From NCBI GenBank assembly GCA_944321965.1, contig CALUNH010000003.1, positions 1 to 64,000 of the forward strand: DNA of 64,000 nt, given 5' to 3'. The notes beneath the pieces are model-generated. The model ran no database searches, had not been told where the DNA came from, and saw nothing but the letters and a program-made list of their open reading frames with translations. A program made the translations under genes and the position numbers. Of the stretch, positions 7,822 to 15,555 are shown in pieces. The stretch is from an uncultured Alistipes sp. Its GTDB lineage: Bacteria > Bacteroidota > Bacteroidia > Bacteroidales > Rikenellaceae. How positions within the stretch are numbered: the first letter of the stretch is position 1; each line of letters starts with the position of its first letter.

Positions 7822-9768
7822 ATGGCTTTAAAATTAGATGCTAAAATCCCTGCCGGACCGCTCGCCGAAAAATGGAGCAACCACAAGGCAGCTATCAAGG
7901 TCGTAAGCCCCGCCAACAAGCGCAAGCTCGACATCATTATCGTCGGTACGGGTCTCGGAGGCGCCTCCGCAGCCGCTTCGCTCGGTGAACTCGGCTACAA
8001 CGTCAAGGTGTTCTGCATCCAGGATTCGCCCCGCCGTGCACACTCCATCGCCGCACAGGGCGGTATCAACGCAGCCAAGAACTACCAGAACGACAACGAC
8101 TCCGTATATCGTCTCTTCTACGATACGATCAAGGGCGGCGACTACCGCGCCCGTGAGGCCAACGTCTACCGTCTGGCCGAGGTCTCGAACCTGATCATCG
8201 ACCAGTGCGTCGCCCAGGGCGTACCCTTTGCCCGCGAGTACGGCGGTCTGCTGGCCAACCGTTCGTTCGGCGGCGCGCAGGTTTCGCGTACCTTCTACGC
8301 CCGCGGCCAGACCGGTCAGCAGCTCCTGCTCGGCGCCTACGCCGCCCTCAACAAGGAGATCGCCGCAGGGTCGGTCAAGAGCTACCCGCGCCACGAAATG
8401 CTCGACATCGTCATCGAGGACGGTGAGGCCCGCGGTATCATCGCCCGCAACCTCGTCACGGGTGAGATCGAGCGCCACGGAGCCCACGCCGTCGTGATCG
8501 CCACGGGCGGCTACGGCAACGTCTTCTTCCTCTCGACCAACGCCATGGCCTCGAACGGCTCGGCAGCCTTCCAGTGCTACCGCAAGGGAGCCGGCTTCGC
8601 AAACCCCTGCTTCACGCAGATCCACCCCACGTGTATCCCCGTCCACGGCGACCAGCAGTCGAAACTGACCCTCATGTCGGAGTCGCTGCGAAACGACGGC
8701 CGTATCTGGGTTCCCAAGAAACTCGAAGACGTCAAGGCCATCCGTTCGGGCGCCAAGAAGCCCTCGGACATCGCCGAAGAGGACCGCGACTACTATCTGG
8801 AGCGCCGCTACCCGGCCTTCGGTAACCTCGTGCCGCGTGACGTGGCGTCGCGTGCCGCCAAGGAGCGCTGCGATGCCGGTTACGGCGTGAACGAAACCGG
8901 TCTGGCCGTCTTCCTCGACTTCAAGACCGCCATCGAGCGCCTCGGAAAGGAGACCATCAAACAGCGTTACGGAAACCTCTTCGACATGTACGAGGAGATC
9001 ACCGACGTCAACCCCTACGAGCAGCCGATGCAGATTTTCCCCGCCGTGCACTACACCATGGGCGGCATCTGGGTCGACTACAACCTCATGACCACGATCC
9101 CGGGTCTCTACGCCATCGGCGAGGCCAACTTCTCGGATCACGGAGCCAACCGTCTGGGTGCTTCGGCCCTGATGCAGGGTCTGGCCGACGGATACTTCGT
9201 CCTGCCCTACACCATCGGCGACTACCTCTCGCACAAGATCCAGGCCCCGAAGGTGAAGACCGACACCAAGGCCTTCGACGAAGCCGAGAAGGGCGTGCGC
9301 GAGAAGATTGCCAGACTGCTCTCGATCAACGGAAAGCAGTCGGTGGACGACATCCACAAAAAACTCGGACACATCATGTGGGAGAACGTCGGAATGGCCC
9401 GCACGAAGGAGTCGCTCCAGAAGGCCATCACCGAAATCCAGGCCCTGCGCAAGGAGTTCTGGAAGGATGTGAAGGTCGTAGGCCGCGAGAACGATTTCAA
9501 CGTCGAACTCGAAAAGGCACTGCGTCTGGCCGACTTCCTCGAACTGGGCGAGCTGATGGCCCGCGACGCCCTCCTGCGTGAGGAGTCCTGCGGCGGTCAC
9601 TTCCGCTCGGAGCACCAGACCGAAGAGGGCGAGGCCAAGCGTGACGACGAGAACTTCGCCTATGCCGCCGTCTGGGAGTACAAGGGTATGGACCAGGTCC
9701 CGGAAATGACCAAGGAGCCCCTGAACTTCGAGTTCGTACACCCCGCACAGCGCAACTACAAGGACTAA
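7822..9768 (+). CDS. sdhA: Succinate dehydrogenase/fumarate reductase flavoprotein subunit
   Basis: This is the catalytic flavoprotein subunit interconverting succinate and fumarate on the cytoplasmic face of the membrane. The 648-aa protein shows the FAD dinucleotide motif [18 protein letters not shown] (about 41-58), the His that links FAD covalently in the [12 protein letters not shown] stretch, the active-site HPTCIPVHG region and the C-terminal [17 protein letters not shown] motif. Length and internal spacing match Bacteroidota FrdA/SdhA. It is second in the operon, with sdhB 36 bp downstream. Confidence 0.97.
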   Translation: MALKLDAKIPAGPLAEKWSNHKAAIKVVSPANKRKLDIIIVGTGLGGASAAASLGELGYNVKVFCIQDSPRRAHSIAAQGGINAAKNYQNDNDSVYRLFYDTIKGGDYRAREANVYRLAEVSNLIIDQCVAQGVPFAREYGGLLANRSFGGAQVSRTFYARGQTGQQLLLGAYAALNKEIAAGSVKSYPRHEMLDIVIEDGEARGIIARNLVTGEIERHGAHAVVIATGGYGNVFFLSTNAMASNGSAAFQCYRKGAGFANPCFTQIHPTCIPVHGDQQSKLTLMSESLRNDGRIWVPKKLEDVKAIRSGAKKPSDIAEEDRDYYLERRYPAFGNLVPRDVASRAAKERCDAGYGVNETGLAVFLDFKTAIERLGKETIKQRYGNLFDMYEEITDVNPYEQPMQIFPAVHYTMGGIWVDYNLMTTIPGLYAIGEANFSDHGANRLGASALMQGLADGYFVLPYTIGDYLSHKIQAPKVKTDTKAFDEAEKGVREKIARLLSINGKQSVDDIHKKLGHIMWENVGMARTKESLQKAITEIQALRKEFWKDVKVVGRENDFNVELEKALRLADFLELGELMARDALLREESCGGHFRSEHQTEEGEAKRDDENFAYAAVWEYKGMDQVPEMTKEPLNFEFVHPAQRNYKD

Positions 9769-9804
9769 GCCCATTTTGACGTTGAACTTTAAGATCGAAA
9801 AACA

Positions 9805-10548
9805 ATGAATTTCACATTAAAGATATGGCGTCAGAAGGACGCTAAATCCAAGGGAGCCTTCGAAACCTACAAGGTGGAGAACATCTCGGCCGACACCTCG
9901 TTCCTGGAGATGCTCGACATCCTGAACAACGACCTCGTACACCAGGGCAAGGAGCCCGTGGCCTTTGACCACGACTGCCGCGAAGGTATCTGCGGCATGT
10001 GCTCGCTGCACATCGACGGACAGGCTCACGGTCCCAGCAAGGGCGCTACGACCTGCCAGATCTACATGCGCAAGTTCAAGGACGGCGCAACGATCACCAT
10101 CGAACCGTGGCGCTCGGCCGCATTCCCCGTCATCAAGGACCTCGTGGTGAACCGTTCGGCCTACGACCAGATCCTCCAGGCCGGAGGTTTCATCTCCGTG
10201 CGCACCAACTCGGTGCCCGATGCCAACGCCATTCCGATTCCGAAGAAGGATGCCGACGAGTCGATGGATGCCGCAGCCTGCATCGGTTGCGGAGCCTGCG
10301 CCGCAACCTGCAAGAACGGTTCGGCCATGCTGTTTGTGGCAGCGCGCGTCTCGTCGCTGGCCAAACTGCCCCAGGGGCGCGTAGAGGCTACACGCCGTGC
10401 CAAGGCGATGGTTGCCAAGATGGACGAGCTCGGATTCGGCAACTGCACCAACACCGGTGCCTGCCAGGCCGAATGCCCGAAACAGATCTCCATTACGCAT
10501 ATCGCCCGCCTGAACCGCGAGTTCCTTTCGGCGAAGTTCAAAGACTAA
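9805..10548 (+). CDS. sdhB: Succinate dehydrogenase/fumarate reductase iron-sulfur subunit
   Basis: This subunit passes electrons between the flavoprotein and the membrane anchor. In 247 aa it carries an N-terminal [2Fe-2S] ferredoxin domain ([15 protein letters not shown]) and two C-terminal Cys clusters ([13 protein letters not shown] and [15 protein letters not shown]) for the [4Fe-4S] and [3Fe-4S] centres. It ends in [13 protein letters not shown]. The same final residues are encoded a second time downstream at 10683-10727. A strong terminator follows at 10571-10600. Confidence 0.97.
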   Translation: MNFTLKIWRQKDAKSKGAFETYKVENISADTSFLEMLDILNNDLVHQGKEPVAFDHDCREGICGMCSLHIDGQAHGPSKGATTCQIYMRKFKDGATITIEPWRSAAFPVIKDLVVNRSAYDQILQAGGFISVRTNSVPDANAIPIPKKDADESMDAAACIGCGACAATCKNGSAMLFVAARVSSLAKLPQGRVEATRRAKAMVAKMDELGFGNCTNTGACQAECPKQISITHIARLNREFLSAKFKD

Positions 10549-10630
10549 CGGTTGCGAGAACGTCTGACAGAAAAGCCCTCCGAAAATCCGGAGGGCTTTT
10601 CTATTGCCGCGGGCGATCTGCGTTGCACGC
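10504..10630 (+). repeat. Direct repeat copy 1: sdhB tail plus terminator
   Basis: This block covers the last sdhB codons, the stop, the terminator and about 30 bp after it. It is repeated at 10683-10810, offset 179-180 bp, with scattered substitutions and one 1-bp indel. Confidence 0.9.
10571..10600 (+). terminator. Terminator of sdhCAB, first copy
   Basis: The 12-bp perfect stem (10571-10582 with 10589-10600, core GCCCTCCG/CGGAGGGC) has a 6-base loop and ends in TTTTCT. Confidence 0.85.
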
Positions 10631-10682
10631 AACCGTTGTTCACAATCCCTCCCGACCTCCCTTTGGAAAAGGGAGGAGCCGG

Positions 10683-10727
10683 GCCCGCCTGAACCGCGAG
10701 TTCCTCTCCGCGAAATTCAAGGACTAA
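10683..10727 (+). pseudogene. Orphan 3' fragment of sdhB
   Basis: Fourteen codons ([14 protein letters not shown]) plus stop duplicate the end of sdhB. All four differences within the repeated codons are synonymous third-base changes (CTT/CTC, TCG/TCC, AAG/AAA, AAA/AAG). There is no start codon or body. The pattern suggests it came from a functional, diverged sdhB allele rather than from decay after a simple tandem duplication. Confidence 0.8.
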
Positions 10728-10810
10728 CGGTTGCGAGAATGTCCGACAGATAAAGCCCTCCGGAAATCCGGAGGGCTTTTCTATTGCCGCGGGCGATATG
10801 CGTTGCACGC
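10683..10810 (+). repeat. Direct repeat copy 2: sdhB tail plus terminator
   Basis: This second copy of the 10504-10630 block includes a complete terminator hairpin (10752-10763 with 10768-10779, loop AAAT) followed by TTTTCT. The 52-bp spacer between copies carries a CTCCCTTT/AAAGGGAG hairpin. The second hairpin stem is longer by one pair. Confidence 0.9.
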
Positions 10811-10818
10811 TTCCGCCC

Positions 10819-11310
10819 CTACTCCTTCGGGCGCTTCGGGCGGATCGTCGACAACCGCGAAACCTGTTTCAGATCGAATTGCCCGTAGATATTCACCGCA
10901 ACCGTCTCCTTCGGTCCCGAGGTCAGCATCACCAGTTCCGAATATCCCGGCGGTATGGCATCCCGCAGGTAAAAACGGGTGACCTGACCGTCCCGACTCT
11001 CCGACATGACCATCTGGAAATGGTAGTTCGCATGGTTCACCAACGCCTCAGCATCCGCCATAAACTGCTGACCGTCACCTCCATCCAGCGCCACAATCCG
11101 AATGGATTCAAGCCCTCTGAACAGTTCGGAGAGTTTCTCGTCGCCCCGCTCGGAGGCCTGGCGGCTCATCATCCGCATCATCTTGCGCTCCAACTGTACG
11201 CTGGAGAAACCTTCGGCCTTCGAGTAGCGGTCGAAGAAGCGCCACGACACGTTCTGCGCCCGCGCCAGGAAGGGCAGAACAACCAACAACAAAATCAAAA
11301 TCCGTTTCAT
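10819..11310 (-). CDS. DUF4252-type exported protein
   Basis: The 163-aa protein has a signal peptide (MKRILILLLVVLPFLARAQ) and the short alpha/beta body typical of DUF4252 (FFDRYSKAEGFSSVQLERKMMRMM near the start, then a hydrophilic middle and a VNIYGQFDLKQVSRL end). The function of the family is unknown. It is the last gene of a four-gene minus-strand operon behind an ECF sigma factor, and in Bacteroidota such proteins often accompany ECF sigma/anti-sigma pairs. It faces the duplicated sdh terminator convergently. Confidence 0.8.
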   Translation of the reverse strand: MKRILILLLVVLPFLARAQNVSWRFFDRYSKAEGFSSVQLERKMMRMMSRQASERGDEKLSELFRGLESIRIVALDGGDGQQFMADAEALVNHANYHFQMVMSESRDGQVTRFYLRDAIPPGYSELVMLTSGPKETVAVNIYGQFDLKQVSRLSTIRPKRPKE

Positions 11311-11322
11311 GACACAAACGGT

Positions 11323-12228
11323 TTACATGTCCAGACAAAATCCGATCGAAAGCGGGTGTACCTTCGGGCCAACTCCGGTCTTGAAAAGCGGCGTAACACC
11401 ATAGCGAAGATAGATCCCGACATTGTGATAGCCGACAGCAACTGCCGTACTGAACTGGAACGCATTCACGCCCGAAAGCGTGTTTTTCTCCTTGGGGCGC
11501 TTGTAGATGGAGTTGACGCCCATCGTGAAGTCGAAGAAGCCCGACACGGCCACCTTCAGATTCCGAGCCACCCGGTACGAAAAGGTCAGCGGAATGCCGA
11601 GCGACGTAATGCGCAGCTTCGATTTGTCGGCCTTCTCATCGAGGGTGAGGGGAACAACCATCCCGTTCTCGTTGCCGAGCGTTATCGAGTTGTCCGACAG
11701 GCGGTAGTTGTCAATCGTATAGCGCAATCCGGTCCTCAGATTGAATTGCCGCATTCTGCCGAACTCGCAATTCAGGCCGACAAGCGTCGTCGAGATGTGC
11801 AGCGACTTGCCGTTGCGCAAATCGAAGAAGTGGTCGCTGCCGGCCGGATAGGCTCCGTAATCGAGACCCGTCGGGACAATGAACCCGTACTCCGATCCAG
11901 CCAGAAACAGCAGGGAGAAGCGGGAACGGTTCTTCACCGAGTCCGCGGATCGGAACCAACCGTCGGAGGAGTTGGAGAGCGTAATGCCGAATCCCGCCAC
12001 CTCAATAACCATCTCCTCGCCTCCGGCCGAACGCCGCAATGTCACGAGATCCGTATCGACCGGGTCGAGGCGTTCGAGCGTGTCGACCGTGAGCGGTTCG
12101 GGGCTCACCGTCATCCGGGCCGTCGTATCGCTGTCGGCCGACGGCAACCCGGCCGGTCTCTCCGCAGCCGTCGAAAAGGCCATCGCCAAAAAGGTTGCCA
12201 TCCATCCCAAAAAGAGTTTCTTATCCAT
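11323..12228 (-). CDS. Outer-membrane beta-barrel protein
   Basis: The 301-aa protein has an N-terminal signal (to about 21) and a hydrophilic linker. From about residue 95 it has alternating beta strands (FSLLFLAGSEYGFIVP, FNLRTGLRYTIDNYRL, LKVAVSGFFDFTMGVNSIY, VGIYLRYGVTPLF) ending near the C terminus, like the PorT-type 8-stranded barrels of Bacteroidota. No enzymatic motif is seen. It is third in the sigma-factor operon, 12 bp after the anti-sigma-like gene and 12 bp before the DUF4252 gene. Confidence 0.75.
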   Translation of the reverse strand: MDKKLFLGWMATFLAMAFSTAAERPAGLPSADSDTTARMTVSPEPLTVDTLERLDPVDTDLVTLRRSAGGEEMVIEVAGFGITLSNSSDGWFRSADSVKNRSRFSLLFLAGSEYGFIVPTGLDYGAYPAGSDHFFDLRNGKSLHISTTLVGLNCEFGRMRQFNLRTGLRYTIDNYRLSDNSITLGNENGMVVPLTLDEKADKSKLRITSLGIPLTFSYRVARNLKVAVSGFFDFTMGVNSIYKRPKEKNTLSGVNAFQFSTAVAVGYHNVGIYLRYGVTPLFKTGVGPKVHPLSIGFCLDM

Positions 12229-12240
12229 TGTTTCGCATAT

Positions 12241-12798
12241 TTATTGATTTTCAATCAGTTCGTCGACCAGACGGTCCGGGGCTTCGAGGATCGCAAAGGA
12301 GTCGAAATAGACGGTCGCCTGCAGGGCGATCTCCCGGTCGTAGACGGGTTTGCCGTCGATATAGCAGTAGGGTTTGCGCAGCAGCTCCGCCCCGAGGAAG
12401 AGCCCCAACACCACGACGGCCGCCGCGGCAACGCTCCAGAAGAGCCGTCTCCGCCTTCCGAACGGGTTGCGGGCGGACGACCGGGCCAGGGTATCGGGAT
12501 CTCCGGCAAGCGCGGGTTCAGGGGGACGGTCGGGCCCCTCGGCAAGCGGCCGGAGCGGCTTTTCTTCGGAGAGGAGCGTCAACTCCCGGTCGGGCGCCTC
12601 GCTACGGGGCATCTGCTCCCCGGCAAGCGCCCCGAACCCCTCGAAGAGCAGCGACAACTCGCGCAGCGACTCCGGCAGTTCCTCCGTCGTCCGCAACAGT
12701 TCGCGCAGCTCCTGCTCCTCGGCCTCGGTCGCCCGGGCCTCCAGCCAGCGTTCCGCCAGCCGTTCAATCCGTTCAATCCGTTCGTGTCGTTCGTTCAT
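12241..12798 (-). CDS. Probable membrane anti-sigma factor
   Basis: The 185-aa protein has a long acidic helical cytoplasmic part (1-115), one transmembrane segment (about 118-139, LFWSVAAAAVVVLGLFLGAEL) and a short periplasmic tail of about 45 residues. That topology, and the 26-bp overlap with the upstream ECF sigma gene, fit an anti-sigma factor. No zinc-binding HxxxCxxC motif is visible, so the subclass is not clear. Its first codons (IERIERIERLAERW) come from a short CGTTCAATC-type repeat lying in the gene overlap. Confidence 0.7.
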   Translation of the reverse strand: MNERHERIERIERLAERWLEARATEAEEQELRELLRTTEELPESLRELSLLFEGFGALAGEQMPRSEAPDRELTLLSEEKPLRPLAEGPDRPPEPALAGDPDTLARSSARNPFGRRRRLFWSVAAAAVVVLGLFLGAELLRKPYCYIDGKPVYDREIALQATVYFDSFAILEAPDRLVDELIENQ

Positions 12799-13291
12799 CG
12801 TTTCTCATTTTTTGCAGAATACCCCGAAGGGCCATCCGTCCCCGGGAGAGGATCACCCGCACCTGGGCCTCGTCGCAACCGATCATCGCCGCAATCTCCC
12901 GCGTCGGATACCCCTCGATCTCCTTCAGATGGAGCACCTCCCGCTGGCGATCCGGCAGGGCCGACAGCGCCCGCCGCACCAGTTCGCGCACCTCCCACCG
13001 GTCGCAGTCCGCCGCAACCGAGCGTTCTCCCGTCGCGGCAACCGCCTCCCGGCGCCGTTCGTCGGCCTGGCGCCGCCGCAGCAGGTCGCAGCAGCGGTTG
13101 CGCACGGCCGTCATCACGAACGACTCGACCTTCCGGGGCATCTCCCACCGCGCGTGTTCGCTCCACAGGCGCATCAGCAGGTCGTGGACCACATCCTCCG
13201 CCTCGGCCGGCGAGAGCAGCAGGCTTTGCGCATAGCGGAACATGCGGTCGCGCAACGGCAGGACAAAAGCGGTGAATTCGGATTCCTTCAT
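12773..13291 (-). CDS. ECF RNA polymerase sigma factor
   Basis: The 172-aa protein has region 2 (RDRMFRYAQSLLLSPAEAEDVVHDLLMRLW, with the DLLMRLW promoter-melting helix) and region 4 (LPDRQREVLHLKEIEGY, then TREIAAMIGCDEAQVRVIL as helix-turn-helix). The ATG at 13291 (MKESEF) was chosen over the upstream in-frame ATG because the sigma-2 helix starts about 10 residues later. It heads an operon with a putative anti-sigma factor, a barrel protein and a DUF4252 protein, and is divergent from the PspC operon. It probably controls an envelope response. Confidence 0.92.
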   Translation of the reverse strand: MKESEFTAFVLPLRDRMFRYAQSLLLSPAEAEDVVHDLLMRLWSEHARWEMPRKVESFVMTAVRNRCCDLLRRRQADERRREAVAATGERSVAADCDRWEVRELVRRALSALPDRQREVLHLKEIEGYPTREIAAMIGCDEAQVRVILSRGRMALRGILQKMRNDERTTRTD

Positions 13292-13417
13292 GGTATCTGT
13301 AAGACGAAGATGCGCGGCAAAACGCAACATCAGAACTCCAAATATCGCCATTTTCCCGGCAAAAATCCGAGAAAAAGTACATTCTTGCGGAATTTTTCAA
13401 AAAACAGGTACTTTGTA

Positions 13418-13448
13418 TTGCATAATACTAAAAAGTGTTTTATATTTG
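13418..13448 (+). promoter_or_regulatory. Promoter of the PspC/PadR operon
   Basis: TTG (13418-13420), 20-bp spacer, TATATTTG (13441-13448), about 55 bp before the first gene. Confidence 0.65.
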
Positions 13449-13502
13449 CATTGTCAAAATAGTAAAACCCGCAAGAATCAACCGGCAAAAGCCGTTACGA
13501 CC

Positions 13503-14036
13503 ATGAAAGAGACTGTAAACGTAAACATCGGCTCGATGGCCTTCACCCTCGACAAGGATGCGTGCCGACTTTTGAGCAGCTATTTCGACGACATCCGCCG
13601 CCGACTCCCCGAAGACGATGCCGAGACAATGGCCGACATCGAGGCCCGCGTGGCGGAGATCTTCCGCGAACGGGTCGCATCTCCCATGCGGGTCATCTCC
13701 ATCGAGATCGTCCGGGCCACCATGGCTCAGATGGGAGCCCCCTCCGATTTCGGCGAGATCCGCCGCCCGGACCCGCAGAACGGCGAGTCGCAGGCGGCAC
13801 CCGACAATCCGCAACTCCCGCCCCGAAAACTCTACCGGTCCCGGACCGACCGCTCGATCGCCGGAATCTGCGGCGGACTGGGCAAATTCTTCGACACCGA
13901 CCCCACGATGATCCGGCTCGTCATGCTGCTGCTGATCCTCTTCGGAGGGCTGTCGATCTGGGTCTACATCATCCTCTGGTTCGTCATCCCCGAGGAGCCC
14001 GCCCCGAAATTCACCCCGTTCCGCAAAAAATCCTGA
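13503..14036 (+). CDS. PspC-domain protein with N-terminal soluble module
   Basis: The 177-aa protein joins an N-terminal cytoplasmic module (1-95: MKETVNVNIG, then DIEARVAEIFRER) to a PspC domain (about 112-172) with the hallmark LYRSRTDRSIAGICGGLGK and one or two membrane helices (LVMLLLILFGGLSIWVYIIL). PspC domains belong to phage-shock/envelope stress proteins. The N-terminal module is paralogous to that of the third PspC protein at 15556. The ATG at 13503 was chosen because the paralogue starts in the same way. It is first gene of the operon. Confidence 0.9.
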   Translation: MKETVNVNIGSMAFTLDKDACRLLSSYFDDIRRRLPEDDAETMADIEARVAEIFRERVASPMRVISIEIVRATMAQMGAPSDFGEIRRPDPQNGESQAAPDNPQLPPRKLYRSRTDRSIAGICGGLGKFFDTDPTMIRLVMLLLILFGGLSIWVYIILWFVIPEEPAPKFTPFRKKS

Positions 14037-14042
14037 AACACG

Positions 14043-14246
14043 ATGACTGCAAACAACAACCGACACCTCTACCGCTCCCGCAAGGAACGCATCATCGCCG
14101 GTATCTGCGGAGGGCTGGCCGACTACTTCGGACTCGATGTCTCGAAACTGCGCGTCGCGCTGCTCATCCTGATCCTCATCGGAGGACTCTCCATCTGGGT
14201 CTACATCATCCTCTGGCTGGTCGTGCCGCAGGACCCCAAAGGTTAA
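14043..14246 (+). CDS. Small PspC-domain protein
   Basis: The 67-aa protein is a bare PspC domain (LYRSRKERIIAGICGGLADYFGLD, then a membrane helix and WLVVPQDPKG). It is almost a copy of the C-terminal part of the preceding protein, so it probably arose by duplication. It starts 6 bp after the stop of that gene. Inner-membrane location is inferred from the hydrophobic segment. Confidence 0.9.
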   Translation: MTANNNRHLYRSRKERIIAGICGGLADYFGLDVSKLRVALLILILIGGLSIWVYIILWLVVPQDPKG

Positions 14247-14258
14247 AACTCAAACACC

Positions 14259-14600
14259 ATGGCTGAAGACAACGTAAAGGCGCAAATGCGCAAAGGCATT
14301 CTGGAGTACTGCATCCTCGCCATCCTCTCCCGCGGGGATTCCTACGCTCCGAAGATCATTGCCGAACTCAAACAGGCCGAAATGATCGTCGTCGAGGGTA
14401 CGCTCTACCCGATCCTCACCCGGCAGAAAAACGCCGGTCTGCTCACCTACCGCTGGGAAGAGTCCCCCCAGGGCCCGCCCCGCAAATACTACACCCTCAC
14501 GGAGAAGGGACACGAATACCTCCGCACGCTCGACGAGGCGTGGGACGAACTCGTCGGACAGATCCGGCGCATCCGTCACGGAAATCCCGAAAACGATTAA
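14259..14600 (+). CDS. PadR-family transcriptional regulator
   Basis: The 113-aa winged-helix protein shows the PadR fold signature: QMRKGILEYCILAILSRGDSYAPKI, the recognition region VVEGTLYPILTRQKNAGLLTYRWEES and the wing GPPRKYYTLTEKG. PadR proteins are usually repressors that sense small molecules or cell stress and often regulate their own operon. Here it lies third, between two PspC genes and the DUF2807 gene, so autoregulation of the promoter at 13418 is likely but not shown. Confidence 0.93.
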   Translation: MAEDNVKAQMRKGILEYCILAILSRGDSYAPKIIAELKQAEMIVVEGTLYPILTRQKNAGLLTYRWEESPQGPPRKYYTLTEKGHEYLRTLDEAWDELVGQIRRIRHGNPEND

Positions 14601-14618
14601 TCCCTCAACTGCACAAAC

Positions 14619-15527
14619 ATGAAAAAGACCCTGTTGATCCTCTTCCCGATCGCGGTTCTGGCTGCGGTCTGCGCCCTGTTCACCTGCCACGCCGCAGTGT
14701 GGGGCAAGCACGTCAAGGGCAGCGGGCATATCGTCACCCGCACGCTTCCCGCCATGGATTACGACGCCGTCAGCGCCTCGCGGGCCGTCAAGGTCCTCCT
14801 CTCGGAGCAGGCCCCAGAGATCCGCATTGCCGCCGATGACAACTTCATCGACCACGTTGTCGTCAAGGAGAAGGGCGGCACGCTGCAGGTGACCATCGAC
14901 AAGTCCGTCACGAATATCTCGAACGCCCACATCACGGTAACCGTCCCGGCCCGCGACGGAAAAATCCACACGCTCGAAGCCTCCAGCAGCGCCGAAATCA
15001 TCAGCGAAACGCCTCTCCACGCCGACCGTGCCCACCTCGGCGCGTCGAGTGCCGCGAAGATTCAGGCCGATTACCGTGCCGACCGATGCACGGTCTCGTC
15101 GTCGAGCGCCGCAAAGATCGTCACGAAGATCGAAGCCTCCGGCGCCTGCAGCTTCGAAACGTCGAGCGCCGCCGACATCGAGGCCGAGGTGCAGGCCGCC
15201 TCCTGCATGTTCAAAGCGTCGAGTTCCGCGAAGATCAAGGCCGACATCGAAACCCCGGAGTGCTCGGCGACAGCCTCCAGCGCCGCGAAAATCACGCTCG
15301 CGGGACGAGCCGCCGAGTTTGAGGCCCACGCCAGCTCGGCAGCCGGGATCCACGCCGAAAAACTCGCCGCAACCCGCGCCGAAGTCGAGGCGTCGAGCGG
15401 CTCCGGCATCTCGGTAAACTGCACCGGGCAGCTCAAGGCCCTGGCTTCGAGCGGTGCATCGGTCCGCTACGCCGGAGACTGCCAGGTCGAAGCAACGAAG
15501 TCCAGCGGCAGCATCCGTAAAAAATAA
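14619..15527 (+). CDS. Head-GIN/DUF2807 repeat protein, exported
   Basis: The 302-aa protein has an N-terminal hydrophobic signal (to about 25), then the GSGHIVTRTLPAMDYDAVSASRAV start of the DUF2807 (putative auto-transporter adhesin, head GIN) domain. From about 125 on it is a regular series of short repeats containing ASSAAKI or a variant (SSSAAKIV, TSSAADIE, ASSSAKIK, ASSAAKIT, ASSAAGIH), predicting a right-handed beta-helix. The family accompanies PspC/PadR genes in Bacteroidota; its function is not settled. It follows padR by 18 bp. Confidence 0.88.
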   Translation: MKKTLLILFPIAVLAAVCALFTCHAAVWGKHVKGSGHIVTRTLPAMDYDAVSASRAVKVLLSEQAPEIRIAADDNFIDHVVVKEKGGTLQVTIDKSVTNISNAHITVTVPARDGKIHTLEASSSAEIISETPLHADRAHLGASSAAKIQADYRADRCTVSSSSAAKIVTKIEASGACSFETSSAADIEAEVQAASCMFKASSSAKIKADIETPECSATASSAAKITLAGRAAEFEAHASSAAGIHAEKLAATRAEVEASSGSGISVNCTGQLKALASSGASVRYAGDCQVEATKSSGSIRKK

Positions 15528-15555
15528 CCCCCACCCAGAAACCCCACACACAACC

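Noticed and set aside
7834..9774. 646-codon minus-strand frame over sdhA
   Set aside because: Antisense shadow of a GC-rich gene; composition (Val/Asp/Glu/Gly-rich) has no signatures.
9999..10727. Frame running from inside sdhB into the duplicated tail
   Set aside because: It is a different reading frame of sdhB that happens to enter the repeat in the correct frame; no start signal.
13291..13351. Upstream ATG for the ECF sigma factor
   Set aside because: The sigma-2 domain begins after MKESEF; the additional 20 residues do not fit the family.
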